A stretch of DNA of 64,000 nt from Candidatus Kryptoniota bacterium (GCA_024641705.1 JAHECO010000009.1:1-64000), one strand, 5' to 3'; counted from the stretch's first letter, positions 48,926-58,922 are shown. Notes: a model not told the origin generated them from the letters alone. Numbers and translations: made by a program.

Positions 48926-51196
48926 ATGAAGAGACGCGAGTTTATGGTCAAATCGACACTTAGTGCCATCGCATTGGGTGGATTAAAGCCGTCTTTGCCG
49001 GAAATCTTTTCCACTCGCCCAGTGGATGAAAGGGGACGGCAATTGCCGCAGGACAAGAAGTCGTTAGTCTCTGCCTGGGCGGAAGAGGCGCCATCCAACC
49101 AACGCATGAATGCGGATTATATCTCCTATCTACCAGGAGTGGAATACTTCCTGATTGGGAACGGTGACATTCAGGGAGTAGTGCAGCTCTGTAAAGATTC
49201 CACCGGACCGGATCAAGGCTCTTTCTTCGGGTTCACCATTATGAGTGCCGAACACTTCACGCAGAAGTGGACTACGTTTCTATACAGCGCCGGGAGAGGT
49301 TTCGGGAATACACTTGCCTGGCTGGGAGTGGACGAAAACTCCTACGGAATTTCCTCGAAAAGTCTCAAGAATGTGGCCTGGAAGTATATCGACGGTGTGC
49401 CTGTCGTCAGTGTCGTATGGATTGAGAAGAACTGCGAAATGGAGGAACAGTTCTTCGTACCGAAGGATGGACCGATTTTGTTCAGGCGCCTGCATGTAAG
49501 AAACCTGGACGTTGAAAGCCACCGGATATCGGCAGGACTCACCCTTTACCCCAACATTGCGTTCTTCGATGAAGTCTATACGAATGCCGAGGACAGGACA
49601 GCGAATGCAGAGGGTTTTACGAAGCTGAAGATGTATTGCTATGAAAAGAAGATAGAGACTTTGGGCCGTTATACGATAAGAGCTCAGCAGGGTGTGATCG
49701 CACCTGGTTCGGAAACGGAGGCAACATTCGCGTACTACCTTGATGGTGGTGAATCGCTTATCAGGAAGAATGACCTGAAGACTTTTTGGGCTGGAGCGGT
49801 CGACTACTGGAGGGAGAAGAACACTCTTTCTACCGGCAAACCCAGTCTTGACAGCGCCTGGAATCTATCGAGAACTGGTCTCAAAGCTCACGTAGCCAGC
49901 AACGGTAAGCGCGATTCTGGAATCTGGGAATACGGCATGGAATGGGTGAGGGACGATGTCATGATCATGACAGCGTTTCTCCAGAGCGGCTTCTTCACAG
50001 AAGCAAAAACCCTGCTCGAAAGGATGTTCACGAAGTTCGTAACTGAAGACGGCAGGACAGTCGAGTCGAGTCAGGTGTTCGCGTTCAATTTCACGGAGAT
50101 AGATCAAAACGGCGAGCTGCTCTACGGCACCTGGGCATATCTCTGCTGGACCGGAGACTATGCGACGGTACGAAAGTACTGGGAGAAGATCGTTGCACTG
50201 GCAGAGTTGCCGCTGAGGCCTTTCTTCCGTCAGCCGGATTCAGGACTGCTAAGCAACGTCCGCGAATTCTGGGAGAGATCGGACTCGTTCGGAGTGAAGC
50301 CGGGGTATGAACTCGCTTATCAGTTTTGGGTGATACTGGGACTCGAAAAAAGTGCTGAAGTTGCCGACAAGTTGGGCCATGGTCGCTATGCGGCCCGATG
50401 GCGAAAAGCGTCAAAAGAGATCAGGGAAGCGTTTCTGGGTAATCCGAAGTTCAGATTGATAGAAGATGGCCACTTCATTAAGAGGAGGACTCTTAGTGGC
50501 GAGTGGCAAAAGGTGATGATCCCGCCGAACAGAAAGAATATGCCCGCGGGAACGCCTATCGCCGTGGAAGAGACACCTCTGACGGAACCCGATACAAGCG
50601 AAGTCCTTCCGATCATGTTTGAAATGATAGACCCGAAAAGCGAACTTGCCGCCAAAACCTTGAGCTGGGTTGAGTCGCTCTGGAACGAGAGATGGAAGAT
50701 CGGCGGCTACGAGCGGTACAACAGCTCGAGCGAGCCCGAACCCCCGGGGCCGTGGCCGTTCGCATCCCTGTTCGTGGCGCAGGCTAATTGGGAGGCGGGT
50801 AATTTCGAAAAAGGAATGCGAGTAATTGACTGGCTTTCGACAATTAACGGCGGTCTCTCGGGAGGATGGTTCGAGTACTATCCGGATGGGCACCCATCGG
50901 TAGGAATTATCGGATGGAATTGGGCAGAGGTCGTCCGTTTTGTCGTCGATCATATCCTCGGCGTTCGCCCGCAGCTTGACAAATTGGTGATCAGGCCGAG
51001 GTTGGGGGCGGGGATCGACACTGTGAAATCCCGCGTGAAGGTTAGAGAGATGAGGCTCGATTTGACGCTTACTGCTTCCGGCAACGAAAGCGCAGCGACC
51101 GTAAATGGTAAAGGGATTGGCCTGAATGACGGGCAGCTTGTACTTCCTTACCGGCGGGGAGCGGATTTAAAAGTAAACGTGAACATCAAGAGTTGA
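48926..51196 (+). CDS. Exported (Tat-like) six-hairpin glycosidase-like protein
   Basis: N-terminus MKRREFMVKSTLSAIALGG; RDSGIWEYGMEWVRDDVMIMTAFLQSGFFTEAKTLLERMFTKFV and ISWNWAEVVRFVVDHILGVRP-like terminus (IIGWNWAEVVRFVVDHILGVRPQLDKLVIRPRL). Confidence 0.65.
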   Translation: MKRREFMVKSTLSAIALGGLKPSLPEIFSTRPVDERGRQLPQDKKSLVSAWAEEAPSNQRMNADYISYLPGVEYFLIGNGDIQGVVQLCKDSTGPDQGSFFGFTIMSAEHFTQKWTTFLYSAGRGFGNTLAWLGVDENSYGISSKSLKNVAWKYIDGVPVVSVVWIEKNCEMEEQFFVPKDGPILFRRLHVRNLDVESHRISAGLTLYPNIAFFDEVYTNAEDRTANAEGFTKLKMYCYEKKIETLGRYTIRAQQGVIAPGSETEATFAYYLDGGESLIRKNDLKTFWAGAVDYWREKNTLSTGKPSLDSAWNLSRTGLKAHVASNGKRDSGIWEYGMEWVRDDVMIMTAFLQSGFFTEAKTLLERMFTKFVTEDGRTVESSQVFAFNFTEIDQNGELLYGTWAYLCWTGDYATVRKYWEKIVALAELPLRPFFRQPDSGLLSNVREFWERSDSFGVKPGYELAYQFWVILGLEKSAEVADKLGHGRYAARWRKASKEIREAFLGNPKFRLIEDGHFIKRRTLSGEWQKVMIPPNRKNMPAGTPIAVEETPLTEPDTSEVLPIMFEMIDPKSELAAKTLSWVESLWNERWKIGGYERYNSSSEPEPPGPWPFASLFVAQANWEAGNFEKGMRVIDWLSTINGGLSGGWFEYYPDGHPSVGIIGWNWAEVVRFVVDHILGVRPQLDKLVIRPRLGAGIDTVKSRVKVREMRLDLTLTASGNESAATVNGKGIGLNDGQLVLPYRRGADLKVNVNIKS

Positions 51197-51206
51197 GGAA
51201 TACTGC

Positions 51207-51737
51207 GTGAATCGCAGACGCTTCGTAAATTCTACACTCGGCATTGCGGCAGGGTTTGGACTGTCCCGCAAATTGAACCCGCTGTTGGGCGGGGATTCGA
51301 CGACCGGGAATTTGTTAGAACGGACTGTTCAATCCCACAATCCTTTCACACCTTCTGATAGCAGGTTCTGGTCATTCGTGCGGAAACAGTTTCCGCTTTC
51401 AGACGAAAGGACATATCTGAACACGGGTGGCCTCGGCGCTTCTCCGTACCCGGTCATAGATGCCGTTAGGGCGGAGATGAATGAGCTTGAAAGAATAGCC
51501 GAAACCGGTCATACCGATGCATTGTGGAAGGAGATAAAGTCTTCGGCCGGCGAGCTCCTCGGCTGCGACGCCGACGAGCTTGCTTTCGTCCGCAACGCCA
51601 CCGAAGGCATTAACGTCGTAGCAAACGGTCTTCCCTTGAAAAGCGGCGACGAAATCATCACCTCGACGCATATCTATAATAACATAGAAGAGGTGAATCG
51701 GCTTCTTGACAATATCAGGAGACTATCCGTTGCTTAG
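51207..51737 (+). pseudogene. Class V aminotransferase with apparent internal deletion of the catalytic core; Tat-like signal
   Basis: N-part TYLNTGGLGASPYPVIDAVRAEMNELERIAETG...ADELAFVRNATEGINVVANGLPLKSGDEIITS joined directly to a family-typical C-terminal end THIYNNIEEVNRLLDNIRRLS. Confidence 0.65.
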
Positions 51738-51764
51738 TGTCCTGATCCGAAGGGGAAGACTGAA

Positions 51765-52790
51765 ATGAATTCACTCGAGCGAGTAAGAAACGTAATCGCC
51801 GGGAAGCCTGTCGATCATTTGCCGGCGCAGCCGATGTTGATGATGTTTGCGGCGAAGCACGCAGGGATCGAGTTTATCGACTACACAAAAGACGGGCGGC
51901 TCATGGCCGAGTGTCAACTTAGAGTGGCCGAGGACTATGGGATAGATTGCCTCCTAACATGCTCGGATCCTGCCCGCGAGGTGATTGATATTGCCGGAGA
52001 AGGATCCATCGACTGGTTCTCGGACCAGGGTCCCGCGATCAATGAAGAGCGGGCCGCCCTTACCGATAAGTCACTCCTCAAGACCTTCAAGGTCCCGGAC
52101 CCAACGGGGGGCGGTCGAATGCACGACCGCATTAAGGGAATCGAGATTATGTATGAGCATGTACGCGGCGAAATGTCGATCGTCGGATGGATTGAGGGGC
52201 CGCTGGCACTTGCGGCGGAACTGAGGGGAATCAACAACATCATGTTTGACCTGATAAGTGACGCGCCGTTTGTAGACGATCTACTTGATTTTTGTGCCGA
52301 GGCGGCCATAGCATATGCCACCCCGCAGATCGAAGCGGGTGCGGACACCATAGGCATGAGCGATGCAGCTGCGAGCGTAATCGGTCCGAAGTTGTATGAG
52401 CGGTTTCTCCAACCGCGTCAGAAACGGGTTCTGGCCGCGATCAAGGAAAAACATCACGACGCCATCACGCGTCTCCATATGTGTGGGAACACAGACGTTT
52501 TGATACCCAAGATGAGTGAGCTGCCGGTCGATATCTTCGAGCTCGATTTTCCTGCGGATCTCGAGAATGCGCGCGGAAAACTCGGGCCCGACAAAATCAT
52601 CAGTGGTAATGTTTCGACCGTTTACGATCTCCTGGAGGGCCCTCCGGAACGTGTTTACGAATCGGCGAGGCGGTGTCATCTCATAAGCGGAAAGAAACAT
52701 ATAGTGAATTCAGGCTGTGAAGTTTCACCTCTTACACCTCCAGAAAACCTAAGGGCACTAGTGCGTTATTCTCGTGAGAATCAACCGTGA
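51765..52790 (+). CDS. UroD/MtaA-type methyltransferase-like protein 3
   Basis: LERVRNVIAGKPVDHLPAQPMLMMFAAKHAGI, AITRLHMCGNTDVLIPKM, KIISGNVSTVYDLLEGPPERVYESARR, HIVNSGCEVSPLTPPENLRALVRY. Confidence 0.88.
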   Translation: MNSLERVRNVIAGKPVDHLPAQPMLMMFAAKHAGIEFIDYTKDGRLMAECQLRVAEDYGIDCLLTCSDPAREVIDIAGEGSIDWFSDQGPAINEERAALTDKSLLKTFKVPDPTGGGRMHDRIKGIEIMYEHVRGEMSIVGWIEGPLALAAELRGINNIMFDLISDAPFVDDLLDFCAEAAIAYATPQIEAGADTIGMSDAAASVIGPKLYERFLQPRQKRVLAAIKEKHHDAITRLHMCGNTDVLIPKMSELPVDIFELDFPADLENARGKLGPDKIISGNVSTVYDLLEGPPERVYESARRCHLISGKKHIVNSGCEVSPLTPPENLRALVRYSRENQP

Positions 52791-52851
52791 ACTCGATTAA
52801 CAAGCCTGCTGTGCGTTTTCATATATTTATGCCTTGTAAAATCAGGAAAGG

Positions 52852-54768
52852 ATGGGAATGAAATCCATCAACATCCTCGACTATGCTGTCGTAGGTGCAT
52901 ACTTCCTTTTCATGCTTGGAATCGGCTTCTACTTCCGGCGGGTCAATAAGGGTGCGAAGGAGTACTTTGCAGGGGGGAGCATGATACCCTGGTGGGTATC
53001 CGGAATGACGTTATACATGGCCAACTTCAGTGCCTGGACTTTTACCGGCGCGGCCGGATTTGCCTACGGCACGGGGCTTTTTGCAATACTGTATTTCGGG
53101 ACTTGGTCGATTTCATATTTTGTCGGAGCGCAGCTCACGGCGGCAAAGTGGCGACGGACCCGCTCGATCTCTCCCGTCGAATATACATATACAAGGTTCA
53201 ATGTCGCGACTCAGCAGTTCCTGGGCTGGGTCATGTCCGCCAACTATGTCCTGGCGGCCGGAGTACAGCTCGCCGCGACGTGCGAACTCCTTGCTCCCGT
53301 AATGCGACTCAATATAATGATGGTCATACTCGTCACCGGCGTCGTTATATTGCTGTACACTTTCATGGGCGGGCTGTGGGCGGTATCCATCACCGATGTC
53401 GTACAGGGAGTCATCCTGTTGAGCATAACTTTCATCGTCATGCCGTTGAGCCTGAACCTGGTCGGCGGGATAAAACCTCTTTTGAACGCCCTTCCGTCGT
53501 TCAGTATGCATCACCTTTATAACGGCTTGAACTATGACGGGAATTGGCTGGTGGGCATATTCGTGATTATGTCTCTCGGGACTGCAGCGGGGCAGGCACA
53601 GCGGTTCTACAGTGTCAAGAGCGAAAAAGATGCGAAGCGGGTCGGCCGGCTCGCGGGGTTTCTTTTCCTGACTGTCCCGTTTGTGTTCGGAGTACCACCG
53701 CTCGTCGCGCGCGTGATCTGGCCTAATCTCTCTCAGATTCCCTTCTTCCAGCCGTACATCGGGCATAACCCGCAGGATCTGGTATTCGTCGGACTCTGTC
53801 TGAAGCTCCTCCCGAACGGGCTCATCGGGGTCTTCCTTGCCGCCATGCTCGCTGCCACAATGAGCACCCTCAGCACGGTTTACAATCTTGTCTCGTCTAT
53901 CCTTGCCCGGGATGTGTACCAGGGGCTTATCAACACCTCTGCTTCCGACCTGCAGTTGCTCAAAGTCGGGCGCTGGTCGTCGGTGTCCATAGGGATCGTG
54001 GTTATAGGGCTTGCTCTTCTGTTCGAACACAGCAAGTTGGGAATATTTAACATGATGCAGGTGTTTTTCACACTCCTGAATATTCCAGTCGTGCTCCCCA
54101 TAGCCTGCGGCCTTTTGCTCAGGAAGGCGTCGAGGTGGGCCGCAATCGCCGTCATTGTTTGGGGACTCATCATCGGTCTGACTGCAAGATATGCGCTTGG
54201 CTGGACCATGGGTTACCAGATTTACGCTCAGGCCTCACTGACCTTCGTCCTATTCCTCGTATCCGGTTGGCTTGGCAGACAGTATGTGAAAAACAGAAGT
54301 GCTATCATAGCCAGTGCTGTCGTCTTCACAGGACTCTGCTTTTATCTTGCTCTGGCAACAGCGGCGCATCCTTTGTCCGGGCCGTTGGTGATTATCACTG
54401 CGCTTGCTATCGCGGCACTCGGGGTAAGCCTGGTAATTTTCGCGAAACTGTTTTCGTCGGAAACCGAGGCTCAGAAGAAGGTGCTGGAAGAGTTTTTCAA
54501 AAAGCTCGATACGCCTGTTGATGTCGCCCGCGAAGTCTTTGGCGCAGGGAAGAAGCAAATATCTACCTTTCCACTGGTTGGAGGCACGACGATTGTGATG
54601 GGGCTCCTGATGAGTCTGATATTCTTTACGGGTGTCCCGGCAAACGAGCAACCCATCCTCGGAATCATGGTTGCAATAATGATAGTGTTCGGGGTGCTGA
54701 TGTGGTACTTCGGGAAGAAATCTGAAATCAGGAACGGTACGTCGACGGCAGAGAGCGAGGGCAAGTGA
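52852..54768 (+). CDS. Sodium:solute symporter (SSS) family transporter
   Basis: KGAKEYFAGGSMIPWWVSGMTLYMANFSAWTFTGAAGFAYGTG, RTRSISPVEYTYTRFN, FLAAMLAATMSTLSTVYNLVSSILARDVY. Confidence 0.93.
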   Translation: MGMKSINILDYAVVGAYFLFMLGIGFYFRRVNKGAKEYFAGGSMIPWWVSGMTLYMANFSAWTFTGAAGFAYGTGLFAILYFGTWSISYFVGAQLTAAKWRRTRSISPVEYTYTRFNVATQQFLGWVMSANYVLAAGVQLAATCELLAPVMRLNIMMVILVTGVVILLYTFMGGLWAVSITDVVQGVILLSITFIVMPLSLNLVGGIKPLLNALPSFSMHHLYNGLNYDGNWLVGIFVIMSLGTAAGQAQRFYSVKSEKDAKRVGRLAGFLFLTVPFVFGVPPLVARVIWPNLSQIPFFQPYIGHNPQDLVFVGLCLKLLPNGLIGVFLAAMLAATMSTLSTVYNLVSSILARDVYQGLINTSASDLQLLKVGRWSSVSIGIVVIGLALLFEHSKLGIFNMMQVFFTLLNIPVVLPIACGLLLRKASRWAAIAVIVWGLIIGLTARYALGWTMGYQIYAQASLTFVLFLVSGWLGRQYVKNRSAIIASAVVFTGLCFYLALATAAHPLSGPLVIITALAIAALGVSLVIFAKLFSSETEAQKKVLEEFFKKLDTPVDVAREVFGAGKKQISTFPLVGGTTIVMGLLMSLIFFTGVPANEQPILGIMVAIMIVFGVLMWYFGKKSEIRNGTSTAESEGK

Positions 54769-54807
54769 AATCACACATTCGGCGATTACAGATGAAGGTG
54801 CAGTAAT

Positions 54808-55710
54808 ATGAGGCTGGCTCAGTTCCAAAATAAATCAGGGTTTGCGATCGGCCTTTGGCAGAAGAATCGCTGGCTGAATTTCAGCCTAGGGATGAAGATC
54901 TATGGTGAATTAGTTGAAGGACACGATGAACGGCCGGTCGGAACGATCCAACAGCTTCTGTGCGAGGCGAAATTCGACCTCCAGAGGTGGAAGAAAGTTG
55001 AATCTTTCATTCAGATGCACAGTCTGTCTCAGCGTTTGGGAATTGCGAAAGACGCGGTGCTGAGGGCTCCGGTACTCCGCCCGCCGAAGATAATTGCACT
55101 CGGGCGTAACTATGTCCTGCACGCAAAGGAGGCCAATTTGTCGGTTCCCGAGGAGCCTATCATATTTGCGAAAGCAGGTTCATGCGTTGTCGGTCCAACG
55201 GATGTCATCACCATACCGAGGGAATACGGGAGGATCGATCATGAAGCGGAACTCGCCCTGGTGATCGGGCGTACTGCGACGCGGGTGAAGAGGAGCGAGG
55301 CATTCGGGTACGTTGCAGGGTACACGGTTGCGCAAGACATCACGGCGCGCGACCTGCAGAACGCCGACCTCGCCATGACCAATCCATGGTTTCGTTCCAA
55401 GAGCTTCGACACATTCATGCCGATGGGGCCGTGGCTCGTACTCCGCGACGAGATCAGACCGCCCGTCCATCTGAAGCTCGAATGCAGAGTGAACGGCCAC
55501 ATTCGCCAGAAGGCCAGCACACGGGACATGGTATTCGATATACCCACGGTCATCGAATTCATAACCCGGCATATCACGCTCGAGCCCGGTGATGTTATCT
55601 CGACCGGAACTCCCGAAGGTATCAGCGAAATAAAGGGCGGCGATGAAATCGTTACCAGAATCGAGAAGGTAGGTGAAATGAGGAACAGGGTTCGGTTCGA
55701 ATCAAGATGA
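54808..55710 (+). CDS. Fumarylacetoacetate hydrolase (FAH) family protein
   Basis: PPKIIALGRNYVLHAKEAN, IDHEAELALVIGRTATRV, GYTVAQDITARDLQ, KSFDTFMPMGPWLV, LEPGDVISTGTPEGI. Confidence 0.93.
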   Translation: MRLAQFQNKSGFAIGLWQKNRWLNFSLGMKIYGELVEGHDERPVGTIQQLLCEAKFDLQRWKKVESFIQMHSLSQRLGIAKDAVLRAPVLRPPKIIALGRNYVLHAKEANLSVPEEPIIFAKAGSCVVGPTDVITIPREYGRIDHEAELALVIGRTATRVKRSEAFGYVAGYTVAQDITARDLQNADLAMTNPWFRSKSFDTFMPMGPWLVLRDEIRPPVHLKLECRVNGHIRQKASTRDMVFDIPTVIEFITRHITLEPGDVISTGTPEGISEIKGGDEIVTRIEKVGEMRNRVRFESR

Positions 55711-56810
55711 AGATTGAGAAGATCGTCCTGACCCACGTGAGAATTCCGCTCCGCGACCCGTTCAGGATCAGCAGCGGTTCGGTCTCGGAGAAGGATTCCA
55801 TAATAGTTGCCATGCACTCCGAGGGGTTCATCGGCTACGGGGAAGCATCGCCAATGTCGGGTTCGTTTTATTCGGACGATACACCGGACTCAGTTTGGGC
55901 GCAGCTCGTTTCCGTGATCGGGCCGGCGATCCTGGCAGCCAGGCCCGACACTCTGGAGGATGTTGATGACCTGCTGAATGATTTCGGAGGCAGCGGGTTC
56001 GCCCGCGCCGGGGCAGAAACAGCTGCCTGGGATCTGGATTCGAGGATATCCGGCCGACCGCTGCATTCCATGCTCGGCGGCATGAGGCCCGATGTTGCAT
56101 CGGGCCTGGCCGTAGGGATTTATCAGTCAGTTGAAATACTCCTGAGAAGAATAGGGGAATATCTCTGCGAAGGATACAAGCGCATCAAGATAAAGATCGA
56201 GAAGGGCTGGGATGCTGAACCTTTGACGGCGATCAGAAAACATTTCGGCGATATCCCGTTGATGGTCGATGCAAATTGCGCATACGATCGGAAGGACATA
56301 GAATACCTCAGAAGACTCGATGAGTTCGGGCTGATGATGATAGAACAACCGCTCAAGAAGGATGACCTTGAAGGTCATGCCCAGCTTCAGAGTCTTCTCA
56401 ACACCCCCGTTTGTCTGGATGAGTCTGCCGAAGATATTTCTCAGGTAAGAAATGCCATAACCTTAGGAAGCTGTAGAATTGTGAACATAAAGATTCAGCG
56501 TGTCGGCGGTTTTGGCAACGCAAAGGCTATCCATGATCTGTGCTACGGTTCAGGTTTGGGAGTATGGGCTGGAACAATGCCGGAGCTGGGGATAGGAGGG
56601 ATTCACGCGCTCCTGTTGTCGACCCTTCCCGGGTTCACGTATCCGACCGACGTCGAATCGTCGGAACGATGGTTCCTCGACGATATTGTTGTCCCCAGGT
56701 TGAAAGTGTGTAACGGCACATTCAAAGTCTCAGATTACTCCTCATACGACATTGATACAACTGTCTTGCAAAAATACAAAGTAAAAGAAACCGCCCTGAC
56801 GCTTAACTGA
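55707..56810 (+). CDS. Enolase-superfamily (muconate-lactonizing/OSBS-NSAR-like) enzyme
   Basis: YKRIKIKIEKGWD, LMVDANCAYDRKDIEYLRRLDEFGLMMIEQPLKKDDLEGHAQLQSLLNTPVCLDESAED, VNIKIQRVGGFGNAKAIHDLCYGSGLGVWAGTMPELGIGGIHALL. Confidence 0.88.
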   Translation: MKIEKIVLTHVRIPLRDPFRISSGSVSEKDSIIVAMHSEGFIGYGEASPMSGSFYSDDTPDSVWAQLVSVIGPAILAARPDTLEDVDDLLNDFGGSGFARAGAETAAWDLDSRISGRPLHSMLGGMRPDVASGLAVGIYQSVEILLRRIGEYLCEGYKRIKIKIEKGWDAEPLTAIRKHFGDIPLMVDANCAYDRKDIEYLRRLDEFGLMMIEQPLKKDDLEGHAQLQSLLNTPVCLDESAEDISQVRNAITLGSCRIVNIKIQRVGGFGNAKAIHDLCYGSGLGVWAGTMPELGIGGIHALLLSTLPGFTYPTDVESSERWFLDDIVVPRLKVCNGTFKVSDYSSYDIDTTVLQKYKVKETALTLN

Positions 56811-56899
56811 CCGAGCATGAAGTATATGTGTCGCTGTCTCACGTTTTGCCTGCGGGGCGGGCAATGATCGCATAGTGAATGGAGAGTGAATCATAATCG

Positions 56900-57925
56900 A
56901 TGTCCACTAAAGACGCAGCACGACTTCACACTTCGTTTATTGGGTTTGATCTGAAGAGTCCTTTGATCGTCGCTTCGGGTACTGCGAGCCATGATGTGAA
57001 GCAGGTCCAGATAGCTGAGGAAAAGGGATTCGGCGCCGTCGTATTGAAGACCGTTTGCTCGGAGAAGTACGATCACATGCGCTATTGGCCGCGCCCCCGG
57101 TACAAATTGCTGGACTGGGACAAGCAAATCGGCGGCAGGTCCAAACAGTTCACCCTTTATTCTTACGAGCAAGGTTACAGCGGGACTCTCGACGACTACT
57201 GGGAATTCATAAGCGTTTCCAAGGCAAAGGCGAAAATCCCGATCGTTGGAAGCGCGTTTGCGGATGTACCGGAAGACTGGGTCGATCTGGCACGTCGTAT
57301 TGAGCAGAGCGGGGCGGATGCGGTGGAGCTCGATATATCTTCCCCCCACCGGCCGGGAAGCCTCGGGTTTCAGGAAACATTCGTAGCTGCCATCAAATCG
57401 GTGGTGGAGGCCGTGAGCATTCCGGTACTGGTGAAGCTTGCACCCGGATCTGACGTGCTGGGCGAAAGCATAGTCGCTGAACAGTGCGGGGCGGCCGCGG
57501 TTACCCTCTGCAACCGTCTGAGAGGAATCGACGTCGACATCGAGAGCCAGCGCCCGATCCTGCACGGGTCCTATGCAGGAGTCGGCGGACCGTGGACCAA
57601 GTACTACAACTTCAGACACGTCGCCGAAGCAGCGGGGAGCCTCAAGATCCCGATCAGTGCGAGCGGCGGAGTAATGACCGCCGAAGATGCCATCAAATAT
57701 GTCCTCCTCGGCGCAAACACGGTACAGATTCTCTCGGTAATTATGGTGAACGGGTGGGATACCGCGGCGCAGATAAATTCCGGAATTCTTTCGTATCTGG
57801 AAAGAAAAGGACTGAACTCCCTCGAGGATATTCGCGGCAAAGCGCTGAGACAACTGACTCCCCCCGACAAGATCGTGCGGTGGAGCGGTGAGCCGAAGAA
57901 GGGACCACGCAATGACTGGGACTGA
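56900..57925 (+). CDS. Dihydroorotate dehydrogenase-like / PreA-like flavoprotein
   Basis: LKSPLIVASGTASHDVKQVQIAEEKGFGAVVLKTV, ADAVELDISSPH, IPVLVKLAPG, IPISASGGVMTAEDAIKYVLLGANTVQI. Confidence 0.85.
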   Translation: MSTKDAARLHTSFIGFDLKSPLIVASGTASHDVKQVQIAEEKGFGAVVLKTVCSEKYDHMRYWPRPRYKLLDWDKQIGGRSKQFTLYSYEQGYSGTLDDYWEFISVSKAKAKIPIVGSAFADVPEDWVDLARRIEQSGADAVELDISSPHRPGSLGFQETFVAAIKSVVEAVSIPVLVKLAPGSDVLGESIVAEQCGAAAVTLCNRLRGIDVDIESQRPILHGSYAGVGGPWTKYYNFRHVAEAAGSLKIPISASGGVMTAEDAIKYVLLGANTVQILSVIMVNGWDTAAQINSGILSYLERKGLNSLEDIRGKALRQLTPPDKIVRWSGEPKKGPRNDWD

Positions 57926-58238
57926 GAAGAAATATGCAGGCCTGAACCCGATCCCCCCTGAGTTCGCAAAAGCACAACCGCCTCTGGCACTCGTGGTGGA
58001 AGACGATTGCATCGGCTGTGATCGGTGTATACCGCTTTGCTTTTTCAATGCGATCGTGATGATAGATAAACCTGAACATAAATATAAGAGAGTAGCAGTG
58101 GTCGATCCCGACAATTGTACAGCCTGCGGGCTCTGTTTCGAGGCATGTCCGACTGATGCGTTTGTGTGGGTGCCGGATTACTCAAACGGACGTCATGTCC
58201 CCAGGAACAAAACCGACTTGGAAGACAGAGATTTATGA
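57912..58238 (+). CDS. 2x[4Fe-4S] ferredoxin-type protein
   Basis: CIGCDRCIPLCFF and CTACGLCFEACPTDAF. Confidence 0.9.
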   Translation: MTGTEKKYAGLNPIPPEFAKAQPPLALVVEDDCIGCDRCIPLCFFNAIVMIDKPEHKYKRVAVVDPDNCTACGLCFEACPTDAFVWVPDYSNGRHVPRNKTDLEDRDL

Positions 58239-58855
58239 GGATTGTAGACCTGACACATCCGATTACCGAAACGATCCCGGTCTACTTTCCATGGCATCCC
58301 CCGACCGTTATCGAACAAACGGCCGACTATCACGAGAATCAATGTGTCGTTCACCGGCTCACGATCGGCACTCACACCGGTACACATGTCGACGCACCCC
58401 GGCACATTTTTGAGGGTATGCACTCCATCGACGAGTATGATTTAGATCTCTGGTACGCAGACGCCCAGGTCCTGGACTTCACCCCGCGTCAGAAGGGACA
58501 GGTGATCACGCCGGAGGAACTTCACGGGAAGGATTTAGCGGACGGAATCGGAGTGATAATCAAGACCGGATGGGACGCATTTTTCGGCTTGCCCGACTAT
58601 TACAGAACCTATCCGCCACTGAGTAGGGAAGCTGCGGAATATCTCGCCGAAAAAAGAATAAGATTCCTTGCCTCCGATACGCCGTACACTCTGGATGTCC
58701 ACAAGGTCCTTTTGAAACGAGGCATACCGCTCATCACGAATCTCAATAATACGTCGGTCCTGCGCTCCGGAATACTCAAGCTGATTACGGCGCCTCTTCC
58801 GATCAAGGGAGCCGACGGTTCTCCCGCCCGTGTCATGGCGTTGATAGACTACTGA
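58235..58855 (+). CDS. Cyclase (KynB-like) family hydrolase
   Basis: MRIVDLTHPITETIPVYFPWHPP, LTIGTHTGTHVDAPRHIFEGMHSIDEYDLD; ATGA overlap with the ferredoxin stop. Confidence 0.88.
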   Translation: MRIVDLTHPITETIPVYFPWHPPTVIEQTADYHENQCVVHRLTIGTHTGTHVDAPRHIFEGMHSIDEYDLDLWYADAQVLDFTPRQKGQVITPEELHGKDLADGIGVIIKTGWDAFFGLPDYYRTYPPLSREAAEYLAEKRIRFLASDTPYTLDVHKVLLKRGIPLITNLNNTSVLRSGILKLITAPLPIKGADGSPARVMALIDY

Positions 58856-58922
58856 CGCAGGCGCGGAAGCCATTTTGCATCAACGTCTCAACATAGAAGC
58901 TGGAAAAAGACAGGAGTAAAAC

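Noticed and set aside
53113-54030. 305-aa minus-strand ORF
   Set aside because: Shadow of the SSS symporter; charged composition without motifs.
56891-58114. 407-aa minus-strand ORF
   Set aside because: Antisense to the PreA-like and ferredoxin genes, which have clear motifs and good spacing.
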